A stretch of DNA of 64,000 nt from Paratinospora sagittata (lineage: Eukaryota > Streptophyta > Magnoliopsida > Ranunculales > Menispermaceae). This document shows, in pieces, positions 36,531 through 47,945 of the stretch. Location: NCBI GenBank assembly GCA_035771175.1, contig JAYMFD010002346.1, forward strand, positions 35,675-99,674, in the 5' to 3' direction. Below the pieces are notes generated by a model that ran no database searches, was not told the origin of the DNA, and saw only the letters and a program-made list of their open reading frames with translations. Both the position numbers and the translations under genes were made by a program. The first letter of the stretch is position 1. Every line of letters starts with the position of its first letter.

Positions 36531-38964
36531 TAAACCAAAATTTTAGCTTTGGAGGTCAAGAATTCACCGGGATATTGCAACGGAGTTCCATTTATTTCGG
36601 GGGTTCCTAGAAGGATATTGGGAGTCGCACAAAGAGTTGGGGGAGAAAGCAATCCGGTGGATTGTTCACGATTGCCTCAAACATATTTTCTAAGTAAATT
36701 TAGTTCATTTAAACCTAAAATTTTAGATTTGGGGGGCAAGAATTCATCGGGATATTGCAACGGAGTTCCATTTATTTCGGGGGTTCCTAGAAGGATATTG
36801 GGAGTCGCACAAAGAGTTGGGGGAGAAAGCAATATGGTTGATTGGTCGCAATTGCCTCAAACTCGTTTTCTAAGTGAATTTTGTTCATATAAACTTCTGA
36901 TTTGGGTGTCAAAAATTCATCAGAACCTCGGAATGAGGTTTCATCGACTCTACGGGGTTCCTGGGAGGATATTGAGACTCGCACAATGTGTTATTGGAGA
37001 AAAAAGCCCAGTAGATTGGTTATGTTTGCCTCAAACGGAATTTCTAAGCAACGTTAATTTATTAAATAACACTCTTGGTTTGGGGGTCAAAAGTTCATCG
37101 GGATATTGGAACGGAGTTCCATCTATTCTGGGGGTCGCTAGAAGGATATTGGGACTAGCTCAAAGAGTAGGTGGAGAAAGCCATACGATGGATTGGTCGC
37201 GATTGCCTCAAACACATTTTCTAAGTATATTTAGATCATTTAAACCAAATTTTGAGATTTAGGGGTCAAAAATTCATCGGGATATTGGAACGGAGTTCCA
37301 TTTATTCTGGGGGTTCCTAGAAGGATATAGGGACTCGCTCATAGAGTTGGGGGAGAAAGCACTACGGTGGATTGATCGCGATTGCCTCAAACGCGTTTTC
37401 TAAGTGAATTTAGTTCATAAAAACTTCCGATTTGGGTGTCAAATATTCAGCAGGACCTCGCAATGAGGTTTCATCAACTCTACAGGGTTCCTGGGAGGAT
37501 ATTGAGACTCGCACAATGTGTTAAGGGAGAAAAAAGCCCAGGGGGATTGGTTATGGTTGCCTCAAACGCATTTTCTAAGCCATTTTAATTCATTAAATAA
37601 CACTTTTGGTTTGGGGGTCAAAATTTCATTGGGATATTGGAATAGAGTTCCATCTATTCCGAGGGTTCCTGAAAGGATATTGGCACTTGCTCAAAGTGTT
37701 TGGCGGAAAAAAAATTGGTCACCGTTGCCTCAAACACATCTTTCATGTCAATTTTGTTCAATTAAACTAAAACTTTCGATTTTGAGGTCAAAAATTCACC
37801 GGGATATTAGAACGGAGTTCCATCTATTTCGGAGGTTCTTAAAAGGACATTGGAACTCGCTCAAAGAGTTGAGCGAGAAAGCAATCCGGTGGATTGGTCG
37901 CGATTGCCTCAAACACGTTTTCTATGTAAATTTAGTTCATTTAAACCAAAATTTTAGATTTCGGGGACAAAAATTCACCGAGATATTAGAACGGAGTTCC
38001 ATCTAATCCGGGGGTTCCTAGAAGGATATTGGGACTCGCTCAAAATGTTGGAGGAGAAAGCAATCTGGTGGATTGTTCGCGATTGCCTCAAACATATTTT
38101 CTAAGTAAATTTAGTTCATTTAAACCTAAAATTATAGATTTGGGGGTCAAGAATTCACCGGGATATTGCAACGGAGTTCCATTTATTTCGGGGGTTCCTA
38201 GAAGGATATTGGGAGTCGCACAAAGAGTTGGGGGAGAAAGCAATATGGTTGATTGGTCGCAATTGCCTCAAACTCGTTTTCTAAGTGAATTTTGTTCATA
38301 TAAACTTCTGATTTGGGTGTCAAAAATTCATCAGAACCTCGGAATGAGGTTTCATCGACTCTACGGGGTTCCTGGGAGGATATTAAGACTCGCACAATGT
38401 GTTATTGGAGAAAAAAGCCCAGTAGATTGGTTATGTTTGCCTCAAACGGAATTTCTAAGCAACGTTAATTCATTAAATAACACTCTTAGTTTGGGGGTCA
38501 AAAATTCATCGAGATATTGGAACGGAGTTCCATCTATTTCGGGGGTCGCTAGAAGGATATTGGGACTCGCTCAAAGAGTAGGTGGAGAAAGCCATCCGGT
38601 GGATTGGTCGCGATTGCCTCGAACACATTTTCTAAGTAAATTTAGTTCATTTAAACGAAAATTTTAGATTTGGGGGTCAACAATTCACCGGGATATTGGA
38701 ACGGAGTTCCATCTATTCCGGGGGCTCCTAGAAGGATATTGGGACTCGCTCCAAGAGTTGGTGGAGAAAGCAATCCGGTGGATTGGTCGCGATTGCCTCT
38801 AACGCATTTTCTAAGTGAATTTAGTTCATATAAACTTCCGATTTGGATGTCAAAAATTCAGCAGGACCTCGGAATGAGGTTTGATCGACTCTACGGGGTT
38901 CCTGGGAGGATATTGGGACTCGCACAATGTGTTATGGGAGAAAAAAGCCCAGTGGATTGGTTAT

Positions 38965-39129
38965 GGTTGCCTCAAACCCATTTTCTAAGCCATTTTAGTT
39001 CATTAAATAGACCTTTGGTTTGGGGGTGAAAAATTCACCGGCATATTGGAACAGAGTTCCATCTATTCCGAGGGTTAGAAGGATATTGGCACTTGCCAAA
39101 AGTGTTGGGCGGAAAAAAAAATTGGTCAC
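38965..39129 (+). repeat. Short C monomer (165 bp) preceding D
   Basis: It starts like C (TAAGCCATTTTAGTTC, ATTAAATAGACC) but has TTCCGAGGGTTAGAAGG, which lacks the CCTA of the usual GGTTCCTAGAAGG, and ends in a GGCGGAAAAAAAAATTGG tract in place of GGTGGAGAAAGCAATCC. The same unit precedes each later D unit. The A-tract varies between copies, from 8 to 15 bases. Confidence 0.85.
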
Positions 39130-39308
39130 CGTTGCCTCAAACACGTCTTTCATGTCAATTTTGTTCAATTAAACTAAAACTTTCGATTTGGAGGTCAAAA
39201 ATTCACCGGGAAATTAGAACGGAGTTCCATCTATTCCGGGGGTTCCTAAAAGGACTTTGGGAATCGCTCAAAGAGTTGGGCGAGAAAGCAATCCGGTGGA
39301 TTGGTCGC
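39130..39308 (+). repeat. Representative D monomer (179 bp)
   Basis: Its 5' third is unlike the other families: CACGTCTTTCATGTCAATT and CAATTAAACTAAAACTTTCG. Its 3' part returns to the A pattern with GGATATTAGAACGG and CTAAAAGGACTTTGGG. Anchors for D lie at 30,963; 37,724; 39,131; 41,424; 43,717; 46,010; 49,721; 52,016; 53,778; 55,547; 57,136 and 58,546. D is absent before 30 kb and from the inverted segment. Confidence 0.9.
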
Positions 39309-41068
39309 GATTGCCTCAAACGCGTTTTCTATGTAAATTTAGTTCATTTAAACCAAAATTTAAGATTTGGGGGTCAAAAATTCACCGGGACATTGGAACG
39401 GAGTTTCATCTATTTCGGGGGTTCCTGGAAGGATATTGGGACTCGCTCAAAGAGTTGGTGGAGAAAGCAATCCGGTGGATTGGTCGCGATTGCCTGAAAC
39501 ACATTTTCTAAGTAAATTTAGTTCATCTAAACGAAGATTTAAGCTTTGGAGAGAAAAAATTCACCGGGATATTGGAACGGAGTTCCATCTATTCCGGGGG
39601 TTCCTAAAAGGATATTGGGACTCGCTCAAAAAGTTGGTGGAGAAAGCAATCGGGTGGATTGGTCGCGATTGCCTGAAACACATTTTCTAAGTAAATTTAG
39701 TTCATTTAAACCCAAAATTTTAGATTTGGGGGTCAAAAATTCACCGGGATATTGGAACGGAGTACCATTTATTCCGTGGGCTCCTAGAAGGATATTGGAA
39801 CGATCAAAGAGTTGGTGGAGAAAGCAATCCGGTGGATTGGTCGCGATTGCCTCAAACACATTTTCTAAGTAAATTTAGTTCATTTAAATCCAAAATTTTA
39901 GATTTGGGGGTCAAAAATTCACCGGGATATTGGAACGGAGTTCCATTTATTCCGGGGGTTCCTAGAAGGATATTTGGACTCACACAAAGAGTTGGGCGAG
40001 AAACAATGCGGTGGATTGGTCGCAATGGCCTCAAACTCCTTTTCGAAGTGAATTAAGTTCATATAAACTTCCAATTTTGGTGTCAAAAATTCATCAGGAC
40101 CTCGAAATGAGGTTTCATGGACTCTACGGTGTTCCTGGGAGGATATTGAGTCTCGCACAATGTGTTATGGGAGAAAAAAGCCCAGTGTATTGGTTATGGT
40201 TGCCTCAAACGCATTTTCTAAGCCATTTTAATTCATTAAATAACACTTTTGGTTTGGGGGTCAAAAATTCATCGGGATATTGGAACGGAGTTCCATCTAT
40301 TCCGGGGGTTCCTAGAAGGATATTGGGACTCGCTCAAAGAGTTGGTGGAGAAAGCAATCCGGTGGTTTGGTCGCGATTGCCTCTAACGCATTTTCTAAGT
40401 GAATTTAGTTCATATAAACTTCCGATTTGGGTGTCAAAAATTCAGCAGGACCTCGGAATGAGGTTTCATCGACTCTACGGGGTTCCTGGTAGGATATTGG
40501 GACTCGCACAATGTGTTATGGGAGAAAAAAGCCCAGTGGATTGGTTATGGTTGCCTCAAACACATTTTCTAAGCCATTTTAATTCATTAAATAACACTTT
40601 TGGTTTGGGGGTCAAAAATTCATCGAGATATTGGAACGGAGTTCCATCTATTTCGGGGGTCGCTAGAAGGATATTGGGACTCGCTCAAAGAGTAGGTGGA
40701 GAAAGCCGTCCGGTGGATTGGTCGCGATTGCCTCGAACACATTTTCTAAGTAAATTTAGTTCATTTAAACGAAAATTTTAGATTTGGGGGTCAACAATTC
40801 ACCGGGATATTGGAACGGAGTTCGATCTATTCCGGGGGCTCCTAGAAGGATATTGGGACTCGCTCAAAGAGTTGGTGGAGAAAGCCATACGATGGATTGG
40901 TCGCGATTGCCTCAAACACATTTTTTAAGTAAATTTAGTTCATTTAAAACAAAATTTTAGATTTGGGGGTCAGAAATTCATCGGCATATTGGAACAGAGT
41001 TCCATCTGTTTCGAGGGTTCCTAGAAGGATATTGAGACTCGCTCAAAGAGTTGGGGGTGAAAGCAATA

Positions 41069-43361
41069 TGGTGGATTGGTCGCGATTGCCTCTAACGCAT
41101 CTTCTAAGTGAATTTAGTTCATATAAACTTCCGATTTGGATGTCAAAAATTCAGCAGGACCTCGGAATGAGGTTTGATCGACTCTACGGGGTTCCTGGGA
41201 GGATATTGGGACTCGCACAATGTGTTACGGGAGAAAAAAGCCCAGTGGATTGGTTATGGTTGCCTCAAACACATTTTCTAAGCCATTTTAGTTCATTAAA
41301 TAGACCTTTGGTTTGGGGGTGAAAAATTCACCGGCATATTGGAACAGAGTTCCATCTATTCCGAGGGTTAGAAGGATATTGGCACTTGCCAAAAGTGTTG
41401 GGCGGAAAAAAAAATTGGTCACCGTTGCCTCAAACACGTCTTTCATGTCAATTTTGTTCAATTAAACTAAAACTTTCGATTTGGAGGTCAAAAATTTACC
41501 GGGATATTAGAATGGAGTTCCATCTATTCCGGGGGTTCCTAAAAGGACTTTGGGAATCGCTCAAAGAGTTGAGCGAGAAAGCAATCCGGTGGATTGGTCG
41601 CGATTGCCTCAAACGCGTTTTCTATGTAAATTTAGTTCATTTAAACCAAAATTTTAGATTTGGGGGTCAAAAATTCACCGGGACATTGGAACGGAGTTTC
41701 ATCTATTTCGGGGGTTCCTGGAAGGATATTGGGATTCGCTCAAAGAATTGGTGGAGAAAGCAATCCGGTGGATTGGTCGCTATTGCCTGAAACACATTTT
41801 CTAAGTAAATTTAGTTCATTTAAACCAAGATTTTAGCTTTGGAGAGAAAAAATTCACCGGGATATTGGAACGGAGTTCCATCTATTCCGGTGGTTCCTAG
41901 AAGGATATTGGGACTCGCTCAAAAAGTTGGTGGAGAAAGCAATCGGGTGGATTGATCGCGATTGCCTGAAACACATTTTCTAAGTAAATTTAGTTCATTT
42001 AAACCCAAAATTTTAGATTTGGGGGTCAAAAATTCACCGGGATATTGGAACGGAGTACCATTTATTCCGTGGGCTCCTAGAAGGATATTGGAACGATCAA
42101 AGAGTTGGTGGAGAAAGCAATCCGGTGGATTGGTCGCGATTGCCTCAAACACATTTTCTAAGTAAATTTAGTTCATTTAAATCCAAAATTTTAGATTTGG
42201 GGGTCAAAAATTCACCGGGATATTGGAACGGAGTTCCATTTATTCCGGGGGTTCCTAGAAGGATATTTGGACTCACACAAAGAGTTGGGCGAGAAACAAT
42301 GCGGTGGATTGGTCGCAATGGCCTCAAACTCCTTTTCGAAGTGAATTAAGTTCATATAAACTTCCAATTTTGGTGTCAAAAATTCATCAGGACCTCGAAA
42401 TGAGGTTTCATGGACTCTACGGTGTTCCTGGGAGGATATTGAGTCTCGCACAATGTGTTATGGGAGAAAAAAGCCCAGTGTATTGGTTATGGTTGCCTCA
42501 AACGCATTTTCTAAGCCATTTTAATTCATTAAATAACACTTTTGGTTTGGGGGTCAAAAATTCATCGGGATATTGGAACGGAGTTCCATCTATTCCGGGG
42601 GTTCCTAGAAGGATATTGGGACTCGCTCAAAGAGTTGGTGGAGAAAGCAATCCGGTGGTTTGGTCGCGATTGCCTCTAACGCATTTTCTAAGTGAATTTA
42701 GTTCATATAAACTTCCGATTTGGGTGTCAAAAATTCAGCAGGACCTCGGAATGAGGTTTCATCGACTCTACGGGGTTCCTGGTAGGATATTGGGACTCGC
42801 ACAATGTGTTATGGGAGAAAAAAGCCCAGTGGATTGGTTATGGTTGCCTCAAACACATTTTCTAAGCCATTTTAATTCATTAAATAACACTTTTGGTTTG
42901 GGGGTCAAAAATTCATCGAGATATTGGAACGGAGTTCCATCTATTTCGGGGGTCGCTAGAAGGATATTGGGACTCGCTCAAAGAGTAGGTGGAGAAAGCC
43001 GTCCGGTGGATTGGTCGCGATTGCCTCGAACACATTTTCTAAGTAAATTTAGTTCATTTAAACGAAAATTTTAGATTTGGGGGTCAACAATTCACCGGGA
43101 TATTGGAACGGAGTTCGATCTATTCCGGGGGCTCCTAGAAGGATATTGGGACTCGCTCAAAGAGTTGGTGGAGAAAGCCATACGATGGATTGGTCGCGAT
43201 TGCCTCAAACACATTTTTTAAGTAAATTTAGTTCATTTAAAACAAAATTTTAGATTTGGGGGTCAGAAATTCATCGGCATATTGGAACAGAGTTCCATCT
43301 GTTTCGAGGGTTCCTAGAAGGATATTGAGACTCGCTCAAAGAGTTGGGGGTGAAAGCAATA
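41069..43361 (+). repeat. 2,293-bp 13-mer HOR, copy 2
   Basis: It matches copy 3 almost base for base at a constant shift of exactly 2,293. The difference I noticed is GGAACAGAGTTCC here (about 41,341) versus GGAACAGACTTCC in copies 3 and 4. This shows either a very recent amplification or homogenisation by conversion, unless the assembly has expanded or collapsed the block. Confidence 0.92.
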
Positions 43362-45654
43362 TGGTGGATTGGTCGCGATTGCCTCTAACGCATCTTCTAA
43401 GTGAATTTAGTTCATATAAACTTCCGATTTGGATGTCAAAAATTCAGCAGGACCTCGGAATGAGGTTTGATCGACTCTACGGGGTTCCTGGGAGGATATT
43501 GGGACTCGCACAATGTGTTACGGGAGAAAAAAGCCCAGTGGATTGGTTATGGTTGCCTCAAACACATTTTCTAAGCCATTTTAGTTCATTAAATAGACCT
43601 TTGGTTTGGGGGTGAAAAATTCACCGGCATATTGGAACAGACTTCCATCTATTCCGAGGGTTAGAAGGATATTGGCACTTGCCAAAAGTGTTGGGCGGAA
43701 AAAAAAATTGGTCACCGTTGCCTCAAACACGTCTTTCATGTCAATTTTGTTCAATTAAACTAAAACTTTCGATTTGGAGGTCAAAAATTTACCGGGATAT
43801 TAGAATGGAGTTCCATCTATTCCGGGGGTTCCTAAAAGGACTTTGGGAATCGCTCAAAGAGTTGAGCGAGAAAGCAATCCGGTGGATTGGTCGCGATTGC
43901 CTCAAACGCGTTTTCTATGTAAATTTAGTTCATTTAAACCAAAATTTTAGATTTGGGGGTCAAAAATTCACCGGGACATTGGAACGGAGTTTCATCTATT
44001 TCGGGGGTTCCTGGAAGGATATTGGGATTCGCTCAAAGAATTGGTGGAGAAAGCAATCCGGTGGATTGGTCGCTATTGCCTGAAACACATTTTCTAAGTA
44101 AATTTAGTTCATTTAAACCAAGATTTTAGCTTTGGAGAGAAAAAATTCACCGGGATATTGGAACGGAGTTCCATCTATTCCGGTGGTTCCTAGAAGGATA
44201 TTGGGACTCGCTCAAAAAGTTGGTGGAGAAAGCAATCGGGTGGATTGATCGCGATTGCCTGAAACACATTTTCTAAGTAAATTTAGTTCATTTAAACCCA
44301 AAATTTTAGATTTGGGGGTCAAAAATTCACCGGGATATTGGAACGGAGTACCATTTATTCCGTGGGCTCCTAGAAGGATATTGGAACGATCAAAGAGTTG
44401 GTGGAGAAAGCAATCCGGTGGATTGGTCGCGATTGCCTCAAACACATTTTCTAAGTAAATTTAGTTCATTTAAATCCAAAATTTTAGATTTGGGGGTCAA
44501 AAATTCACCGGGATATTGGAACGGAGTTCCATTTATTCCGGGGGTTCCTAGAAGGATATTTGGACTCACACAAAGAGTTGGGCGAGAAACAATGCGGTGG
44601 ATTGGTCGCAATGGCCTCAAACTCCTTTTCGAAGTGAATTAAGTTCATATAAACTTCCAATTTTGGTGTCAAAAATTCATCAGGACCTCGAAATGAGGTT
44701 TCATGGACTCTACGGTGTTCCTGGGAGGATATTGAGTCTCGCACAATGTGTTATGGGAGAAAAAAGCCCAGTGTATTGGTTATGGTTGCCTCAAACGCAT
44801 TTTCTAAGCCATTTTAATTCATTAAATAACACTTTTGGTTTGGGGGTCAAAAATTCATCGGGATATTGGAACGGAGTTCCATCTATTCCGGGGGTTCCTA
44901 GAAGGATATTGGGACTCGCTCAAAGAGTTGGTGGAGAAAGCAATCCGGTGGTTTGGTCGCGATTGCCTCTAACGCATTTTCTAAGTGAATTTAGTTCATA
45001 TAAACTTCCGATTTGGGTGTCAAAAATTCAGCAGGACCTCGGAATGAGGTTTCATCGACTCTACGGGGTTCCTGGTAGGATATTGGGACTCGCACAATGT
45101 GTTATGGGAGAAAAAAGCCCAGTGGATTGGTTATGGTTGCCTCAAACACATTTTCTAAGCCATTTTAATTCATTAAATAACACTTTTGGTTTGGGGGTCA
45201 AAAATTCATCGAGATATTGGAACGGAGTTCCATCTATTTCGGGGGTCGCTAGAAGGATATTGGGACTCGCTCAAAGAGTAGGTGGAGAAAGCCGTCCGGT
45301 GGATTGGTCGCGATTGCCTCGAACACATTTTCTAAGTAAATTTAGTTCATTTAAACGAAAATTTTAGATTTGGGGGTCAACAATTCACCGGGATATTGGA
45401 ACGGAGTTCGATCTATTCCGGGGGCTCCTAGAAGGATATTGGGACTCGCTCAAAGAGTTGGTGGAGAAAGCCATACGATGGATTGGTCGCGATTGCCTCA
45501 AACACATTTTTTAAGTAAATTTAGTTCATTTAAAACAAAATTTTAGATTTGGGGGTCAGAAATTCATCGGCATATTGGAACAGAGTTCCATCTGTTTCGA
45601 GGGTTCCTAGAAGGATATTGAGACTCGCTCAAAGAGTTGGGGGTGAAAGCAATA
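43362..45654 (+). repeat. 2,293-bp 13-mer HOR, copy 3
   Basis: Nearly identical to copy 2. It shares GGAACAGACTTCC (about 43,634) with copy 4, so the order of relatedness is 2 and 3 closest, then 4, then 1. Confidence 0.92.
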
Positions 45655-47945
45655 TGGTGGATTGGTCGCGATTGCCTCTAACGCATCTTCTAAGTGAATT
45701 TAGTTCATATAAACTTCCGATTTGGATGTCAAAAATTCAGCAGGACCTCGGAATGAGGTTTGATCGACTCTACGGGGTTCCTGGGAGGATATTGGGACTC
45801 GCACAATGTGTTACGGGAGAAAAAAGCCCAGTGGATTGGTTATGGTTGCCTCAAACACATTTTCTAAGCCATTTTAGTTCATTAAATAGACCTTTGGTTT
45901 GGGGGTGAAAAATTCACCGGCATATTGGAACAGACTTCCATCTATTCCGAGGGTTAGAAGGATATTGGCACTTGCCAAAAGTGTTGGGCGGAAAAAAAAA
46001 TTGGTCACCGTTGCCTCAAACACGTCTTTCATGTCAATTTTGTTCAATTAAACTAAAACTTTCGATTTGGAGGTCAAAAATTCACCGGGATATTAGAATG
46101 GAGTTCCATCTATTCCGGGGGTTCCTAAAAGGACTTTGGGAATCGCTCAAAGAGTTGAGCGAGAAAGCAATCCGGTGGATTGGTCGCGATTGCCTCAAAC
46201 GCGTTTTCTATGTAAATTTAGTTCATTTAAACCAAAATTTTAGATTTGGGGGTCAAAAATTCACCGGGACATTGGAACGGAGTTTCATCTATTTCGGGGG
46301 TTCCTGGAAGGATATTGGGATTCGCTCAAAGAGTTGGTGGAGAAAGCAATCCGGTGGATTGGTCGCTATTGCCTGAAACACATTTTCTAAGTAAATTTAG
46401 TTCATTTAAACCAAGATTTTAGCTTTGGAGAGAAAAAATTCACCGGGATATTGGAACGGAGTTCCATCTATTCCGGTGGTTCCTAGAAGGATATTGGGAC
46501 TCGCTCAAAAAGTTGGTGGAGAAAGCAATCGGGTGGATTGATCGCGATTGCCTGAAACACATTTTCTAAGTAAATTTAGTTCATTTAAACCCAAAATTTT
46601 AGATTTGGGGGTCAAAAATTCACCGGGATATTGGAACGGAGTACCATTTATTCCGTGGGCTCCTAGAAGGATATTGGAACGATCAAAGAGTTGGTGGAGA
46701 AAGCAATCCGGTGGATTGGTCGCGATTGCCTCAAACACATTTTCTAAGTAAATTTAGTTCATTTAAATCCAAAATTTTAGATTTGGGGGTCAAAAATTCA
46801 CCGGGATATTGGAACGGAGTTCCATTTATTCCGGGGGTTCCTAGAAGGATATTGGGACTCACACAAAGAGTTGGGGGGGAAACAATGTGGTGGATTGGTC
46901 GCAATGGCCTCAAACTCCTTTTCGAAGTGAATTAAGTTCATATAAACTTCCAATTTTGGTGTCAAAAATTCATCAGGACCTCGAAATGAGGTTTCATGGA
47001 CTCTACGGGGTTCCTGGGAGGATATTGAGTCTCGCACAATGTGTTATGGGAGAAAAAAGCCCAGTGGATTTGTTATGGTTGCCTCTAACGCATTTTCTAA
47101 GCCATTTTAATTCATTCAATAACACTTTTGGTTTGGGGGTCAAAAATTCATCGGGATATTGGAACAGAGTTCCATCTATTCCGGGGGTTCCTAGAAGGAT
47201 ATTGGGACTCGCTCAAAGAGTTGGTGGACAAAGCAATCCGGTGGTTTGGTCGCGATTGCCTCTAACGCATTTTCTAAGTGAATTTAGTTCATATAAACTT
47301 CCGATTTGGGTGTCAAAAATTCAGCAGGACCTCGGAATGAGGTTTCATCGACTCTACGGGGTTCCTGGTAGGATATTGGGACTCGCACAATGTGTTATGG
47401 GAGAAAAAAGCCCAGTGGATTGGTTATTGTTGCCTCAAACGCATTTTCTAAGCCATTTTAATTCATTAAATAACACTTTTGGTTTGGGGGTCAAAAATTC
47501 ATCGAGATATTGGAACGGAGTTCCATCTATTTCGGGGGTCGCTAGAAGGATATTGGGACTCGCTCAAAGAGTAGGTGGAGAAAGCCGTCCGGTGGATTGG
47601 TCGCGATTGCCTCGAACACATTTTCTAAGTAAATTTAGTTCATTTAAACGAAAATTTTAGATTTGGGGGTCAACAATTCACCGGGATATTGGAACGGAGT
47701 TCGATCTATTCCGGGGGCTCCTAGAAGGATATTGGGACTCGCTCAAAGAGTTGGTGGAGAAAGCCATACGATGGATTGGTCGCGATTGCCTCAAACACAT
47801 TTTTTAAGTAAATTTAGTTCATTTAAAACAAAATTTTAGATTTGGGGGTCAGAAATTCATCGGCATATTGGAACAGAGTTCCATCTGTTTCGAGGGTTCC
47901 TAGAAGGATATTGAGACTCGCTCAAAGAGTTGGGGGTGAAAGCAA
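45655..47945 (+). repeat. 2,293-bp 13-mer HOR, copy 4 (right edge)
   Basis: It follows copy 3 in the same register but has more private changes: ATTCACCGG for ATTTACCGG at about 46,080, GAGTTGGTGG for GAATTGGTGG, and ACGGGGTTCC for ACGGTGTTCC. At about 47,946 it switches to sequence matching 29,18x onward. The stretch 47,761 to about 48,363 as a whole matches 28,998-29,600 at a shift of 18,763, so the HOR edge lies inside a segment with a distant relative. Confidence 0.9.

Larger units (their letters stand above)
28260..38775 (+). repeat. B2/C2/D mosaic segment 2
   Basis: A (mostly 180 bp), B2 and C2 units are arranged in changing order. Internal duplications include 35,701/36,787 (shift 1,086), 36,787/38,198 (shift 1,411) and 30,757/37,518 (shift 6,761). 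The last includes the first two D units of the window (anchors 30,963 and 37,724). Bases 28,320-29,160 resemble 35,430-36,240. No single HOR period rules the segment; it looks like a patchwork of successive exchanges. Confidence 0.85.
38776..41068 (+). repeat. 2,293-bp 13-mer HOR, copy 1
   Basis: It contains 13 monomers by counting GATTGCC-equivalent points: B3, short C, D, then four to five A units, B2, C2, B3, C2, A, A. The mean unit is 176.4 bp because of the short B and C types. This copy differs from copies 2-4 at a few dozen sites at most by eye, for example GTTATGGGAG versus GTTACGGGAG and CATCTAAACGAAGATTTAAG versus CATTTAAACCAAGATTTTAG. Upstream of about 38,776 the correspondence stops. 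Confidence 0.9.
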
